Part shown: in pieces, positions 28,761-38,105 of the stretch
How positions within the stretch are numbered: the stretch's first letter is position 1
Layout of the letters: each line of letters starts with the position of its first letter
NCBI GenBank assembly: GCA_032162705.1
Contig: JAVRON010000088.1
Coordinates: 51,909-115,908 of the forward strand
Source of the DNA: QHXN01 sp032162705
GTDB taxonomy: Bacteria; Acidobacteriota; Blastocatellia; Pyrinomonadales; Pyrinomonadaceae
Length of the DNA stretch: 64,000 nucleotides
Reading direction: 5' to 3'
The notes under the pieces: generated by a model
Seen by the model: only the letters and a program-made list of their open reading frames with translations
Database searches by the model: none
Told to the model about the DNA's origin: nothing
Position numbers and translations under genes: made by a program

Positions 28761-29894
28761 ATGCGACGTTTCATAAATAAGTTGGCGGTGCTCGTTCTGA
28801 TTGCATTAGTCACGACCGGTTTTGTCGCCCCGTGCGCACAGGCGCAGACGCAGACGAGGGATTTGGCGCGGAGAGATTTGAGCGATCTGCCAGCGTACAA
28901 GCCCGACTACAAAGTTCAGGGCGGCTTCCGGATTTTCGGCAGCGAGTTAAAGGGCGCGATGGAGGCTTTGACGATAGGATTCAAAAAATTTCATCCCGAT
29001 GTCGTCTTCTCGACCAACTTCATGACCAGTAGCGAGGGGGCCATCGCCGGACTCTACACGGGTATTTCTGACCTCGCGCCAGCCGGCGACGACGCGAAGG
29101 TGACCGATTTGATGCCGTTCTATAACACCTTCCGTTACCAGCCGACCGAGATATCAATCGCGACCGGCGGACACGAAAAAAGGGGCACGCTGTGGCCCGC
29201 CGTCATTGTGGTGAACAAGGACAACCCGCTCGCCAAGCTCACGATGGATCAGTTGGATCGCATCTTTGGCTCAGAGCGCACGGGCGGGTGGGAACTGGAG
29301 TCGAAAGAGTTCTACACCGCGAAGTACGCGCGCGGGGCCGACACGAACATCCGCACGTGGGGGCAGTTGGGGCTGACGGGCGAGTGGGCCAACAAAGAGA
29401 TTCAGACTTACGGCTACATCGCCCCCGGTTTTACGATCTACTTCCAGCGGCGGCTGATGCACTGGTCCGACAAGTGGAATCCGAACTACAAGCAGTATGT
29501 GGAAGCTAAAGAAGCAACCCCGGACGAGTTCGGCAAGGCCGTCTCCAGCGAGCATATGCTCGAAGAGTTGTCCAAAGACAAGTACGGCATCGGTTGGGCC
29601 GCGCAGTTGCACGTTAAGGATTACCCGAACGTGAAGGCGCTCGCCATCGCCGCCAAAGAGGGCGGGCCTTACATCCCCATGACGGCGGAGACGGTCGCGA
29701 ACCGCACCTACCCGCTTGTGCGCGACGCTTACGTTTACCTCAATCGTGCTCCGGGCAGGCCGATGGATCCGAAGGTGCGAGAGTTCCTGCGCTTCGTCCT
29801 CAGCCGCGAGGGCCAGCAGATCATCGCCGACACGGACATGTATTACCCGCTGACCGCCGCAGCTTTGCGCGCGCAGTTGAAGAAGCTGGACTAG
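28761..29894 (+). CDS. Secreted PstS-like substrate-binding protein, paralogue 5 (long form)
   Basis: This 377-residue protein starts at an ATG with AAAAAGGAG upstream and has a signal peptide ending in CAQAQ. It is the most divergent sibling. The early loop is GGFRIFGSELKG instead of the usual GTIRxWG, and the middle insert is GGWELESKEFYTAKYARGAD. The conserved NKDNPLAKLTMDQLDRIFGSE, IRTWGQLGLTGEW and APGRPMDPKVREFLRFVLSREGQ are all intact, so it is unlikely to be a pseudogene. It lies 56 bases after paralogue 4. The ligand is unknown. Confidence 0.78.
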   Translation: MRRFINKLAVLVLIALVTTGFVAPCAQAQTQTRDLARRDLSDLPAYKPDYKVQGGFRIFGSELKGAMEALTIGFKKFHPDVVFSTNFMTSSEGAIAGLYTGISDLAPAGDDAKVTDLMPFYNTFRYQPTEISIATGGHEKRGTLWPAVIVVNKDNPLAKLTMDQLDRIFGSERTGGWELESKEFYTAKYARGADTNIRTWGQLGLTGEWANKEIQTYGYIAPGFTIYFQRRLMHWSDKWNPNYKQYVEAKEATPDEFGKAVSSEHMLEELSKDKYGIGWAAQLHVKDYPNVKALAIAAKEGGPYIPMTAETVANRTYPLVRDAYVYLNRAPGRPMDPKVREFLRFVLSREGQQIIADTDMYYPLTAAALRAQLKKLD

Positions 29895-29990
29895 GCGACT
29901 TGGCAAGCAGTCGCGCCGCACGCGTCCGCGTCGCGCGAAAAGCGTTATGAGAGTGCCATTGGTGTTGATGATGAGAGAGGAGTACCGACG

Positions 29991-31070
29991 GTGAGGCAAC
30001 TGCTAATCCTTTCCCTCACGGTTGCGCTCGCGGCTACTTGCGTGCGCGCGCAAAAGCTGGACGACCTGCCGCAGTATCAGCCGGAGCAGAAAGTGTCCGG
30101 CACGATACGGAGTTTCGGTTTCTCTCTGGGCGGCATGATGCCTGTCTGGGAGCAGGGCTTTCGCAAATTTCACCCCGACGTTCATTTCGACGATAAGTTC
30201 CCGAGCGGCGATGTGGCGATTGCGGGCCTCGTCAGCGGCGTCTCCGATTTGGGGCCGCAGGGTCGTGAACTCGTACTGACGGAGTACCTCGCCTTCTTCG
30301 AGACCTTCCGTTACTACCCGACCGATGTCACGGTGATGACCGGAGCCTACGACGTGGAAGGGATGGCCTGCGGCCTGGTCGTCTATGTCAACAAGGACAA
30401 CCCCATCTCCAAACTGACGATGAAGCAGTTGGACGGCATCTTCGGCTCCGAGCGTGTGGGCGGCCTGCGCGGATTCAAATGGACGCTCGAAGCCGGACGC
30501 GGCGCAAACGATGACATCCGCACGTGGGGGCAGTTGGGGCTGACGGGCGAGTGGGCCGATAAGCCCATCCACACCTACGGTCACGCGCCGAGCGGCACGA
30601 CCAACTTCTTTCAGTTGAAGGTGCTCAACGGCGGCGACAAGTGGAACCCCAACTATCAAGGGTACGTGGAGACGGGCAGCAAAATGATCGCCGACAATGA
30701 TAAGGATCAGTTGGGCGGCCTCCAGCACATGCTCAAAGACGAACTCGCCAACGACAAATACGGCATCGCCTGGACTGTCATTCCACAGGCGCGAAAGGTG
30801 CCCGGCTTAAAGCCCATCGCGTTGGCCGCGCGCGACGGCGGCCCCTACGTCGAACCGACGAAGGAGAACTTTCAAAACCGTTCTTACCCGCTGGCGCGCA
30901 GCATCTACGTTTATCTCAACCGCGCGCCGGGTCAGCCGCTCGACCCGAAAGTGAAGGAGTTCCTGCGCTACGTCCTGAGCCGCGAAGGTCAGGAGGCCGT
31001 CGAGCGCGAGGGCAAGTATCTGCCTCTGACGGCGGCAGTCGTGCGCGAACAGTTGAAGAAGCTGGAGTAG
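29991..31070 (+). CDS. Secreted PstS-like substrate-binding protein, paralogue 6 (long form)
   Basis: This 359-residue protein starts with GTG, preceded by GAGAGGAG, and has a signal peptide (LLILSLTVALAATCVRAQ) very like that of paralogue 3. It is the only copy with a recognisable SGT in the post-hinge loop (HAPSGTTNFFQ), the position that binds phosphate oxygens in canonical PstS. It may therefore be nearest to the ancestral specificity. The insert is of the long type (VGGLRGFKWTLEAGRGAND). The C-terminal APGQPLDPKVKEFLRYVLSREGQ is intact. It sits 96 bases after paralogue 5. Confidence 0.78.
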   Translation: MRQLLILSLTVALAATCVRAQKLDDLPQYQPEQKVSGTIRSFGFSLGGMMPVWEQGFRKFHPDVHFDDKFPSGDVAIAGLVSGVSDLGPQGRELVLTEYLAFFETFRYYPTDVTVMTGAYDVEGMACGLVVYVNKDNPISKLTMKQLDGIFGSERVGGLRGFKWTLEAGRGANDDIRTWGQLGLTGEWADKPIHTYGHAPSGTTNFFQLKVLNGGDKWNPNYQGYVETGSKMIADNDKDQLGGLQHMLKDELANDKYGIAWTVIPQARKVPGLKPIALAARDGGPYVEPTKENFQNRSYPLARSIYVYLNRAPGQPLDPKVKEFLRYVLSREGQEAVEREGKYLPLTAAVVREQLKKLE

Positions 31071-31103
31071 CGACCTCGCAAGGGGAAAGAGGAGTAGTTG
31101 ACT

Positions 31104-32276
31104 ATGAAACGATTCTTAAACAGGTTGGCCGTGCCGGTGCTCATCTCATTAATCGCGCCCACGCTGGCGGCGACCGGCGTCAGCGCGCAGCAGCGGGGCG
31201 GCCTCGACGTGCAGCGCGGGCGTGACGAGCGGATCGGCGCGCGCGGAAAAAAGACTTACTACACGAAGCGTTGGAACCTCGACGACCTGCCCGAATATAA
31301 ACCCGAGCAGAAGGTGACGGGCACCATCCGGATTTGGGGTTCCGGCTACTTCGCACAGGGCAACCTGGACACGTATTGGGAAGAGGGCTTCCGCAAGTAC
31401 CACCCCGACGTTAAGTTTGAATACCACACGAAGGCTCCCGCGCTGGCGATTCCCGCGCTCTGTATCGGCACAGCCGACCTGGCCCCGAGCCGCCACATCA
31501 CGTTCGATGAAGTCCTGATGTTCCAGCGCGTCTTCGAGCGCGACCCGGTGGAGATCACGATGGCGACCGGCAGTCTCAACGTGCCCGGCTGGAACTACGC
31601 CCTCGGCATCTTCATCAACAAGGATAACCCACTCTCCAAACTGACGATCAAGCAGTTGGACGGCATCTTCGGAACCGAGCGCGACGGCGGCTATGACGGC
31701 ACCACCTGGCGTACCGATATTGCGCGCGGCGCGGATGAGAACATCCGCACGTGGGGGCAGTTAGGGCTGACGGGCGAGTGGGCCAATAAGCCGATTCACG
31801 TCTACGGCGACAACCTGAGATACCACATCCCGCGCACCTTCGAGCGGCTCGTGTTCCAGGGCGGCGACAAGTGGAACGAGCAGCTCCACGAGTACGCCAA
31901 TTACAAGAAGCCCGACGGCACGAACATGCTCGAAGCGCAGCAGGTCATAGACGCCGTCAGCCGTGACCCTTACGGCATCGGCTATTCGAGCGTCGCCTAC
32001 TTGACGCCGCAGACGAAGGCCGTCGCCGTCGCGCCCAGAGGCAGCGACAAGTACGTCGAGCTGAATCTCGAAACCCTTCGTGAGCGGTCGTACCCGCTCT
32101 TCGACGAGGTCTATTTCTACATCAACCGGGAGCCGGATAAGCCGGTTGACCCGAAGGTGAAAGAGTTCCTGCGCTACATCCTCAGCCGCGAGGGGCAGGA
32201 CGCAGTCCAGCGTGACGCCAAATATCTGCCGCTGACGGCGGCGGTCGTGCGCGAACAGTTGAAGAAGCTGGATTGA
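31104..32276 (+). CDS. Secreted PstS-like substrate-binding protein, paralogue 7 (long form)
   Basis: I prefer the ATG at 31104 (MKRFLNRLAVPVLISL), with AGAGGAG upstream, over the TTG at 31098. The 390-residue product has a long post-signal segment rich in Arg and Gly. The long-form insert is DGGYDGTTWRTDIARGADE, and the ligand loop (DNLRYHIPRTFERL) resembles that of paralogue 4. Paralogues 4 and 7 also share the KWNEHL/KWNEQL region, so they look like a duplicate pair inside the long subfamily. It follows paralogue 6 by 33 bases and precedes a small Cache-like secreted protein by 44 bases. Confidence 0.78.
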   Translation: MKRFLNRLAVPVLISLIAPTLAATGVSAQQRGGLDVQRGRDERIGARGKKTYYTKRWNLDDLPEYKPEQKVTGTIRIWGSGYFAQGNLDTYWEEGFRKYHPDVKFEYHTKAPALAIPALCIGTADLAPSRHITFDEVLMFQRVFERDPVEITMATGSLNVPGWNYALGIFINKDNPLSKLTIKQLDGIFGTERDGGYDGTTWRTDIARGADENIRTWGQLGLTGEWANKPIHVYGDNLRYHIPRTFERLVFQGGDKWNEQLHEYANYKKPDGTNMLEAQQVIDAVSRDPYGIGYSSVAYLTPQTKAVAVAPRGSDKYVELNLETLRERSYPLFDEVYFYINREPDKPVDPKVKEFLRYILSREGQDAVQRDAKYLPLTAAVVREQLKKLD

Positions 32277-32320
32277 CAGTACGAATTGAATCCCGGCCCA
32301 ACATCTCCTTGGAGGAAATA

Positions 32321-32857
32321 ATGAAGACGATTTCAAAGCTCGCTTGCGCCGCGCTGGTTGGCGCGTCCCTTTTATTCGCCACGGCCACGGCGCGGGCACA
32401 GACCCCCGCACTGAAGAAGAACTGGACGCCGCCCGCGAATAAGATTTACGGCCAGAAGCTCGTCGATGAGGCGATGGCTAAGCACCCCGAACTCTTAAGC
32501 ATCACGCTGCACGGCATACCGCCCGGCGAGAAGGACATCTACACGATGTTCGCCGGCTCGTACCCCGAGCGCATCGGCAATCCCGACGACCCCGACGACA
32601 TCGACGTGACCAGAAAGGGCATCACCATCCTCGACCCGCGCTGGAAGCGGGTCAACGATAAAGACAAGAAGTTCGTCGTGCTGATGCCGATGCAGAACGC
32701 CAATCACGAGAACATCGGGCTTGTCGTCTACGCGTTCAAGAATCCGTCCCGCCCGACGGGGATGGAGAAATACTACCTCGACGCGGCCATCAAGCTGCGC
32801 GACGATCTGGCGAGCAAGATCAAGAGCTACGAACAGATGTACGAGCCAGCCAAGTAA
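32321..32857 (+). CDS. Secreted Cache/PAS-like small protein, copy 1
   Basis: The ATG at 32321 has a strong GGAGG 5 bases upstream and opens a signal peptide (ACAALVGASLLFATATARAQ). The 178-residue product is about 150 residues when mature and has the pattern YGQKLVDEAMAKHPELLSITLHG, then VVLMPMQNANHENIGLVVYAF. A helix followed by strands and a 'modified by additional context' strand pair is typical of single Cache or PAS-like sensor folds. The fold is my inference from the pattern. It is paralogous to the gene at 38438-38953. It lies 44 bases after the last binding-protein paralogue and ends in a hairpin, so it is probably the last gene of that operon. Confidence 0.7.
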   Translation: MKTISKLACAALVGASLLFATATARAQTPALKKNWTPPANKIYGQKLVDEAMAKHPELLSITLHGIPPGEKDIYTMFAGSYPERIGNPDDPDDIDVTRKGITILDPRWKRVNDKDKKFVVLMPMQNANHENIGLVVYAFKNPSRPTGMEKYYLDAAIKLRDDLASKIKSYEQMYEPAK

Positions 32858-32868
32858 GCGCCGCCCTT

Positions 32869-32928
32869 GAATGGGCCGCTGCCACGGCGGCCCATTCATG
32901 CGGACGCGGCCCATTCATGCGGACGCGG
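32869..32928. terminator. GC-rich hairpin and 19-bp tandem duplication
   Basis: A perfect 11-base inverted repeat (GAATGGGCCGC / GCGGCCCATTC, loop TGCCACG) lies 11 bases after the Cache-like gene. No U-tract follows, so termination would not be classical. From 32891 the 19-mer CCCATTCATGCGGACGCGG is repeated twice head to tail, and the first copy shares bases with the right arm of the hairpin. It looks like a local tandem duplication primed by the hairpin. Confidence 0.55.
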
Positions 32929-32982
32929 TATCGTGCCGACCTGACCTGTATTTATAAATTATTTCGACGAGGAGACGAACTG

Positions 32983-34134
32983 ATGAAATCATTCCGCCGT
33001 GTCTTGCGGAACGTGCAGCCGAAGCTTCCCACGCTATGCTACTTCATTCTTCTGGCAGCGCTATTGTCCGGCTGTTCGCCCGCGCCCGAAGCGCCCACAG
33101 CCAACTCGGCCAACGCGAACTCAACCGCAGCCAACGCGAACTCGTCGCCGGCCAATACTAATACCTCTGCCGCCTCATCGGCGTCGGGCTATCACGAGGT
33201 TCAGAGGATCACCGTCGGGGGGGAAGGCAAGTGGGATTACATCACGCACGACCCTGAGGGTAACCGCCTGTTCGTCTCGCACGGAACTAAGGTCGATGTG
33301 GTAGACCTGAGCAGCGGCAAGGTCGTCGGGGAGATACCCAACACGCCCGGCGTCCACGGCGTGTTGCTTGTCCCCGGCTCGACGAAAGGCTTCATCACCT
33401 GCGGTGGAGCGGGCGTCGTCAAGGTCTTCGACACGAAGACTCTGGCCGTGACGAAGGAGATCGCGACCGGCAAGAATCCGGACGCGATAAGCTACGAGCC
33501 AACGTCGGGGCGCGTCTTCGTCTCGAACGGTGACAGCCTGAGCGTCAGCGTCATAGACCCCGCCACGGAGAAAGTCCTCGCGACGATTCCGGTCGGCGGC
33601 AAGCCGGAGCAACACGCCGCCGACGGCAAGGGCGCGGTGTGGGTCAACCTCGAAGAGAAAGGCTCGATAGTCGAGTTGGACGCGAAAGAGTTGAAGCTGA
33701 AAAGAGAAGTCAAGCTGCCCGGCTGCGAGGAGCCTGCGAGCCTTGCGATGGACACGCAGAATCGTCGGCTCTTCGCCGGTTGCAGAAATAAAGTCCTGGC
33801 CGTCGTTGACCCGGACGGCGGGCGCGTGATTACGACCCTCCCGGTCGGCGAGCGCGTGGACACGACCGTCTTCGACGCGGAAGCGCGGCTCATCTTCAGT
33901 TCCAACGGCGACGGCACGGTCACGGTCGTCCGACAGGATTCGGCGGATAAATACAGTCCGGTCGAAACCCTCAAGACCCCGCGCGGCGCTAAGACGATGA
34001 CAGCCGATCTCAAGACGAAGAGAATCTTCCTGCCCACTGCGGAGAATCTTCCGGTGACCGCGACGGGCCCGCCGAAGGAAGGCGAAACGCCCTTCCCGTT
34101 GAAGAACCTGATCGTGGTCGTGCTGGGCAAGTAA
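32983..34134 (+). CDS. Beta-propeller (YVTN-type) lipoprotein
   Basis: I start at the ATG at 32983 (GAGGAG upstream) because a lipoprotein signal begins there, with lipobox LLSGC, so residue 29 or so is the acylated Cys. A low-complexity Asn/Ala/Ser linker of about 30 residues follows. Next come six or seven beta-propeller blades with repeats such as GNRLFVSHGTKVDVVDLSSGKV, SGRVFVSNGDSLSVSVID and RLIFSSNGDGTVTVV. The 383-residue protein would sit on a membrane facing the periplasm or outside, probably as a binding scaffold. It lies between the binding-protein operon and the dicarboxylate symporter gene, and a terminator follows. No catalytic motif was seen. Confidence 0.8.
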   Translation: MKSFRRVLRNVQPKLPTLCYFILLAALLSGCSPAPEAPTANSANANSTAANANSSPANTNTSAASSASGYHEVQRITVGGEGKWDYITHDPEGNRLFVSHGTKVDVVDLSSGKVVGEIPNTPGVHGVLLVPGSTKGFITCGGAGVVKVFDTKTLAVTKEIATGKNPDAISYEPTSGRVFVSNGDSLSVSVIDPATEKVLATIPVGGKPEQHAADGKGAVWVNLEEKGSIVELDAKELKLKREVKLPGCEEPASLAMDTQNRRLFAGCRNKVLAVVDPDGGRVITTLPVGERVDTTVFDAEARLIFSSNGDGTVTVVRQDSADKYSPVETLKTPRGAKTMTADLKTKRIFLPTAENLPVTATGPPKEGETPFPLKNLIVVVLGK

Positions 34135-34218
34135 CGTCTAGCAGGACATGCGGCGTTGACCGAAAGAGTCCGCACGAAGGCTCGTCGGCCAACCGCCGCA
34201 GGAGAGAAAGCTTGCGCG

Positions 34219-34249
34219 CCCGGCTCCCGAAGAGGGGGCCGGGTTTGTT
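34219..34249 (+). terminator. Rho-independent terminator
   Basis: CCCGGC-TCCC and GGGG-GCCGGG form a stem of about nine pairs with a short GAAGA loop, followed directly by TTTGTTA. It lies 85 bases after the beta-propeller gene and 60 bases before the symporter gene, so the two are likely separate transcripts. Confidence 0.75.
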
Positions 34250-34309
34250 ACAGTAAGCCTGCTAAAGCCCGACAGCCGGAAGGCCGACCCCGAGGATGGA
34301 GTAGTCAAC

Positions 34310-35629
34310 ATGGCCCGGAAACAGTTTTATAAAACGCTCTATTTTCAGGTGGTGACGGCCATCGTCATCGGCGCGCTGCTCGGGCATTTCTACCCCGGGC
34401 TGGGCGTGGCGATGAAGCCGCTGGGTGACGGCTTCATCAAGCTCATCAAGATGCTCATCGCGCCCATCATCTTCTGCACCGTCGTCGTCGGCATCGCCGG
34501 GATGGAGGACATGAAGAAGGTGGGTAAGACCGGTGGGCTGGCCCTCCTCTACTTCGAGGTGGTCAGCACCTTGGCCCTGGCCGTCGGGCTGGTCATCATC
34601 AACCTTGTTCGTCCGGGTGTCGGGATGAACGTTGACCCGAACACACTGGACACCACGGCGCTCGCGGCCTACACGGGCCCCGGCAAGGTGCAGACCACCA
34701 CCGAATTCCTCCTCAACGTGATTCCCAACAGCGTCGTTGACGCCTTCGCCAAGGGCGACATCCTTCAGGTGCTGTTGTTCTCCGTTCTGTTTGGCTTTGC
34801 CCTGCACAAGTTCGGCGGGAAGGGGAGCCTCGTCTTCAACTTCGTCGAGCGACTCTCACACATCCTCTTCGGCATCGTCGGCATGGTGATGAAGCTCGCG
34901 CCGCTCGGGGCCTTCGGCGCGATGGCCTTCACCATCGCCACGTACGGCCTCGGCAGCCTGACATCGCTGGCGAAGCTGATGGCGACGTTCTACACGACCT
35001 GCCTCGTGTTCATCTTCGTGGTGCTGGGCACCATCGCACGCCTGCACGGCCTCAACATCTGGCGCTTCCTCAAGTACATCAAGGAAGAGTTGTTCATCGT
35101 GCTGGGCACCTCTTCATCCGAGGCGGCGCTGCCGCGGATCATCGCGAAGCTGGAAAATCTGGGCGTGGGGAAATCGACCGTCGGACTTGTCATCCCGACC
35201 GGCTACTCCTTCAACCTCGACGGCACGGCAATCTACCTGACGATGGCCGCGGTGTTCATCGCTCAGGCCACCAACACGCCGCTCGATCTCACACATCAGC
35301 TCACACTCTTGGCCGTCCTGCTGTTGACCTCCAAGGGGGCGGCGGGCGTGACCGGCAGCGGCTTCATCGTGCTGGCGGCGACCCTGTCGGCGGTCGGCAA
35401 CGTCCCCGTCGCCGGGCTGACGCTCATACTCGGCATTGACCGTTTCATGTCCGAGGCGCGAGCGCTGACGAACATCATCGGCAACGGCGTCGCAACTGTG
35501 GTGGTCGCCAAATGGACAGGCGATCTCGACGTGGCGAGGATGCAGCACCGCCTCGCACACGCGACGCCGGAGGAGACCGATACCCCGGAAAAAATGCTGG
35601 ACGAACAGTTCGACGCCGCGCCGGTCTAA
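34310..35629 (+). CDS. Dicarboxylate/amino acid:cation symporter (DAACS family)
   Basis: This 439-residue inner-membrane symporter has the family's hallmark Ser-rich HP1 loop (VLGTSSSEAALPRI), TM7 with GYSFNLDGTAIY and HP2 (LTSKGAAGVTGSGFIVLAATL). It also has the TM8 DRFMSEARALTNIIGN motif. These match DctA/GltP-type carriers for succinate, fumarate, malate or glutamate. The NLDGT motif contributes the cation site. It forms its own unit after a terminator. With the 2-hydroxycarboxylate transporter at 14.7-16.1 kb it gives the window two C4/C6-carboxylate uptake systems, which suggests that organic acids matter in this region. Confidence 0.92.
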   Translation: MARKQFYKTLYFQVVTAIVIGALLGHFYPGLGVAMKPLGDGFIKLIKMLIAPIIFCTVVVGIAGMEDMKKVGKTGGLALLYFEVVSTLALAVGLVIINLVRPGVGMNVDPNTLDTTALAAYTGPGKVQTTTEFLLNVIPNSVVDAFAKGDILQVLLFSVLFGFALHKFGGKGSLVFNFVERLSHILFGIVGMVMKLAPLGAFGAMAFTIATYGLGSLTSLAKLMATFYTTCLVFIFVVLGTIARLHGLNIWRFLKYIKEELFIVLGTSSSEAALPRIIAKLENLGVGKSTVGLVIPTGYSFNLDGTAIYLTMAAVFIAQATNTPLDLTHQLTLLAVLLLTSKGAAGVTGSGFIVLAATLSAVGNVPVAGLTLILGIDRFMSEARALTNIIGNGVATVVVAKWTGDLDVARMQHRLAHATPEETDTPEKMLDEQFDAAPV

Positions 35630-35681
35630 CTCTACGAAGTCCCGACACTGAACGCTCACCCGGTTCTGAATGAGAGTTAAA

Positions 35682-38105
35682 TCAGAGGGGCAGCCCGACC
35701 CGGCGCACGAGGGCGTTGAAGCGCGGCTCCGAGTGGAGGGACTCGAACAGCGGCTCGACCTTCAGAAATACAAGCCAGTTGTAACGCTCGTCGGCGGCTC
35801 TCTCCAATTCGTCGAGCGCCCGCTCACGCTCGCCCAGCCCGGCATAGATGATCGCCAGATGATAAGGCGAAACGTACCGCCGCTTGGCTAATTCATTTAA
35901 CTGCCCGATGAGCTGTAGCGCCTGCCCGCGCTGGCCCGACGCGGCGTAGGCGTGGCCGAGTCCGGCCAGCGCGGTGATCGAGCCTTCGTCGAGCGCCAGC
36001 GCCTGCCGGAACTCCGCCACGGCCTCATCCGTCCGTCCCATCTGCGCGAGCGTGCTGCCAAGCTCGACGTGACCGCGCACGAAGGTGCGATCCATCTCAA
36101 CCGTCCGACGATGCACGACGAGTGCCTGCTCATATTGATGCGCGTAGTAGAGGCGGCGGCCAACGACGGAGTTGATTGTCAGCGAGAAAGGCTCAAGCTC
36201 GTGCGCCCTTCGTGCTTCGGCGTTGGCTTCGTCGAAACGCCCCTCGGCGGCGAGCATTGCCGAGTACCATTGGTGCGCGGTGGCGTAGTCGGGCTTCAGC
36301 TCTATGGCACGCTTGAAGTGCTGCTCCGCGTCCGGCCAGTTCCAGTCGAAGCGGTAGCTGACCGAAGCTAGCGAGGCGTGCGCTTCGGCCAGGCCGTCGT
36401 CCAGTGCCAGGGCGCGGGTCGCCGCCTCGCGGGCTTTCGGTTCTGATTCCGTCGCAGGGGCTACGTCGTAAACGTTGAGCAGCGAATAGCAGTCGGCCAG
36501 ACCGGAATAGGCCGGCGCGTAATTGCCGTCTTTCTCGATGGCGCGGGTGAAATACTCTATGCCTTTTTGCAGACCTTCCCCTGTTCGCTTGTTCCAGTAA
36601 TAACGGCCTTGCAGGTAGAGTTGATAGGCTTCGGAATTGGTGGCGTAAGATTTAACCAGTCGTTGCTCGTCCGCGCCCGAGAGCCGCAGCCGTAACTTAT
36701 CCGTGATGTCGCGCGACAGTTCTTCCTGGAGCCGTGGCAGGTCGGAGAGTCTGCGTGTGTAGCTCTCGCCCCAGATATGACTGTCGTCCTGTACGTCTAT
36801 CAGTTCGACGTTGACTGCGATTTCGTCGCCGCGACGCCTGACTTGGCCCGTCAGCACGGCCCGCACACCGAGGTCACTCCCTATCTTTTCGGGCGCGGTG
36901 CCACGCCCCTTATAACGAAAGACGGAATTGCGCGAGCGCACCTTGATTGACGGCAACTGTGAGAGGCTGTTAATGAGGCTCTCCGAAATTCCGTCTGAGA
37001 GGTATTCGGCGTCCGGGTCAGCGCCGACGTTGGTGAAGGGTAGGACTGCCAGCGAGTCTATCGGAACGTGTCGCGCACGATTCAGGTAGAGAGAGACTCC
37101 GACGGCTAAGGCCAACAGTAACGCTCCCCCGGCCATGAATGCGACAACCTTACGGCGCAGCAAGAACGCGAACACGCCAGCGCGCGTACGGCGTCGCGGG
37201 GCGACGGGAACGACGACGCCCGGAAAGCTAGAGCCTTGACTCGCCTCCGGGTCTATCTCACGCAGTATTGCGCGTAGGTCGGCGCTCAAGTCTTCGACTC
37301 GCTGGTAACGCCCTGCCGGGTCTTTCGCCAGCGCGCGGTCGAGGACTTCCTGTAAGCGCTCGATGACGGACGACTCTTCGCCACGCGCTCGGGCCAGAGG
37401 CGCTGGCTCATCGTGCAGCACGGCGTAGCGCACCTCAATGTTGTTCTGGCCTTTGAACGGCCACGTCCCCGCAAGCATCTCGTAGAGCAGGACGCCGGTC
37501 GAGAAGATGTCGGCGCGGTGATCAACCTTGCCGCCCGCGGCCTGCTCGGGCGCGGCGTAGGTGGCCGTGCCGTAGGGCACGCCCAGTTCCGTCAGGTGCG
37601 GGTCGTTGGTGTCTTCACGCTCCGGCTCCAACAGTTTCGCCAGCCCGAAATCGAGCACCTTGACCACGCCCGTCTCCGTCACCATCACGTTGCCGGCCTT
37701 GATGTCTCGGTGGACGATGCCGCGCGCGTGTGCGGCGGCCAGCGCGTCGGCGACCTGGATGGCGATGGTGAGCGCGCTCGTGAGTTCGAGCGGGTGGCCC
37801 TTGACCAACTGGCGGACGTTCTTACCTTCGACGTACTGCATGGCGATGAAGCGCACGCCGTTCGTCTCATGCAGGCCGTGAATCGTGCAGATGTTCGGGT
37901 GATCTAGTGATGAGGCGAGCCGCGCTTCGCGCTCGAAGCGCGCGAGCATGGCAGGCTTGAAGGTGTGCTCCGGGGGCAGGACTTTGAGGACGACGAGGCG
38001 GTGGAGTGTAGTGTCAAACGCTTGATAGACCTCTCCCTGCCCGCCCGCGCCGATGGCCGAGCGTATTTGATAAGAACCGAGATGGGTGCCGGCGGCAATA
38101 ACCAT
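35682..38105 (-). CDS. Ser/Thr protein kinase with TolB-like domain and TPRs
   Basis: This 807-residue membrane kinase has an N-terminal Hanks-type domain (about 12-285). It shows the Gly-rich loop IGAGGQGEVY, ATP-binding K41, HRDIKAGN (132-139), DFG (152-154) and AAPE. One transmembrane helix lies at about 320-341. Outside the membrane there is a FlgO/TolB-like segment (LAVLPFTNVGADPDAEYLSDGI, about 353 onward), then about eight TPR repeats to the C-terminus. This layout is common in Acidobacteriota and suggests a sensor whose periplasmic TPR part binds proteins. It is convergent with the symporter gene and divergent from the second Cache-like gene. Its targets are unknown. Confidence 0.93.
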   Translation of the reverse strand: MVIAAGTHLGSYQIRSAIGAGGQGEVYQAFDTTLHRLVVLKVLPPEHTFKPAMLARFEREARLASSLDHPNICTIHGLHETNGVRFIAMQYVEGKNVRQLVKGHPLELTSALTIAIQVADALAAAHARGIVHRDIKAGNVMVTETGVVKVLDFGLAKLLEPEREDTNDPHLTELGVPYGTATYAAPEQAAGGKVDHRADIFSTGVLLYEMLAGTWPFKGQNNIEVRYAVLHDEPAPLARARGEESSVIERLQEVLDRALAKDPAGRYQRVEDLSADLRAILREIDPEASQGSSFPGVVVPVAPRRRTRAGVFAFLLRRKVVAFMAGGALLLALAVGVSLYLNRARHVPIDSLAVLPFTNVGADPDAEYLSDGISESLINSLSQLPSIKVRSRNSVFRYKGRGTAPEKIGSDLGVRAVLTGQVRRRGDEIAVNVELIDVQDDSHIWGESYTRRLSDLPRLQEELSRDITDKLRLRLSGADEQRLVKSYATNSEAYQLYLQGRYYWNKRTGEGLQKGIEYFTRAIEKDGNYAPAYSGLADCYSLLNVYDVAPATESEPKAREAATRALALDDGLAEAHASLASVSYRFDWNWPDAEQHFKRAIELKPDYATAHQWYSAMLAAEGRFDEANAEARRAHELEPFSLTINSVVGRRLYYAHQYEQALVVHRRTVEMDRTFVRGHVELGSTLAQMGRTDEAVAEFRQALALDEGSITALAGLGHAYAASGQRGQALQLIGQLNELAKRRYVSPYHLAIIYAGLGERERALDELERAADERYNWLVFLKVEPLFESLHSEPRFNALVRRVGLPL

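Noticed and set aside
23009..32276. A complete phosphate ABC transporter (pst) operon
   Set aside because: Seven binding proteins are present, but no pstC, pstA or pstB. The phosphate-contact SGT survives in only one copy, so a phosphate transporter call is not supported.
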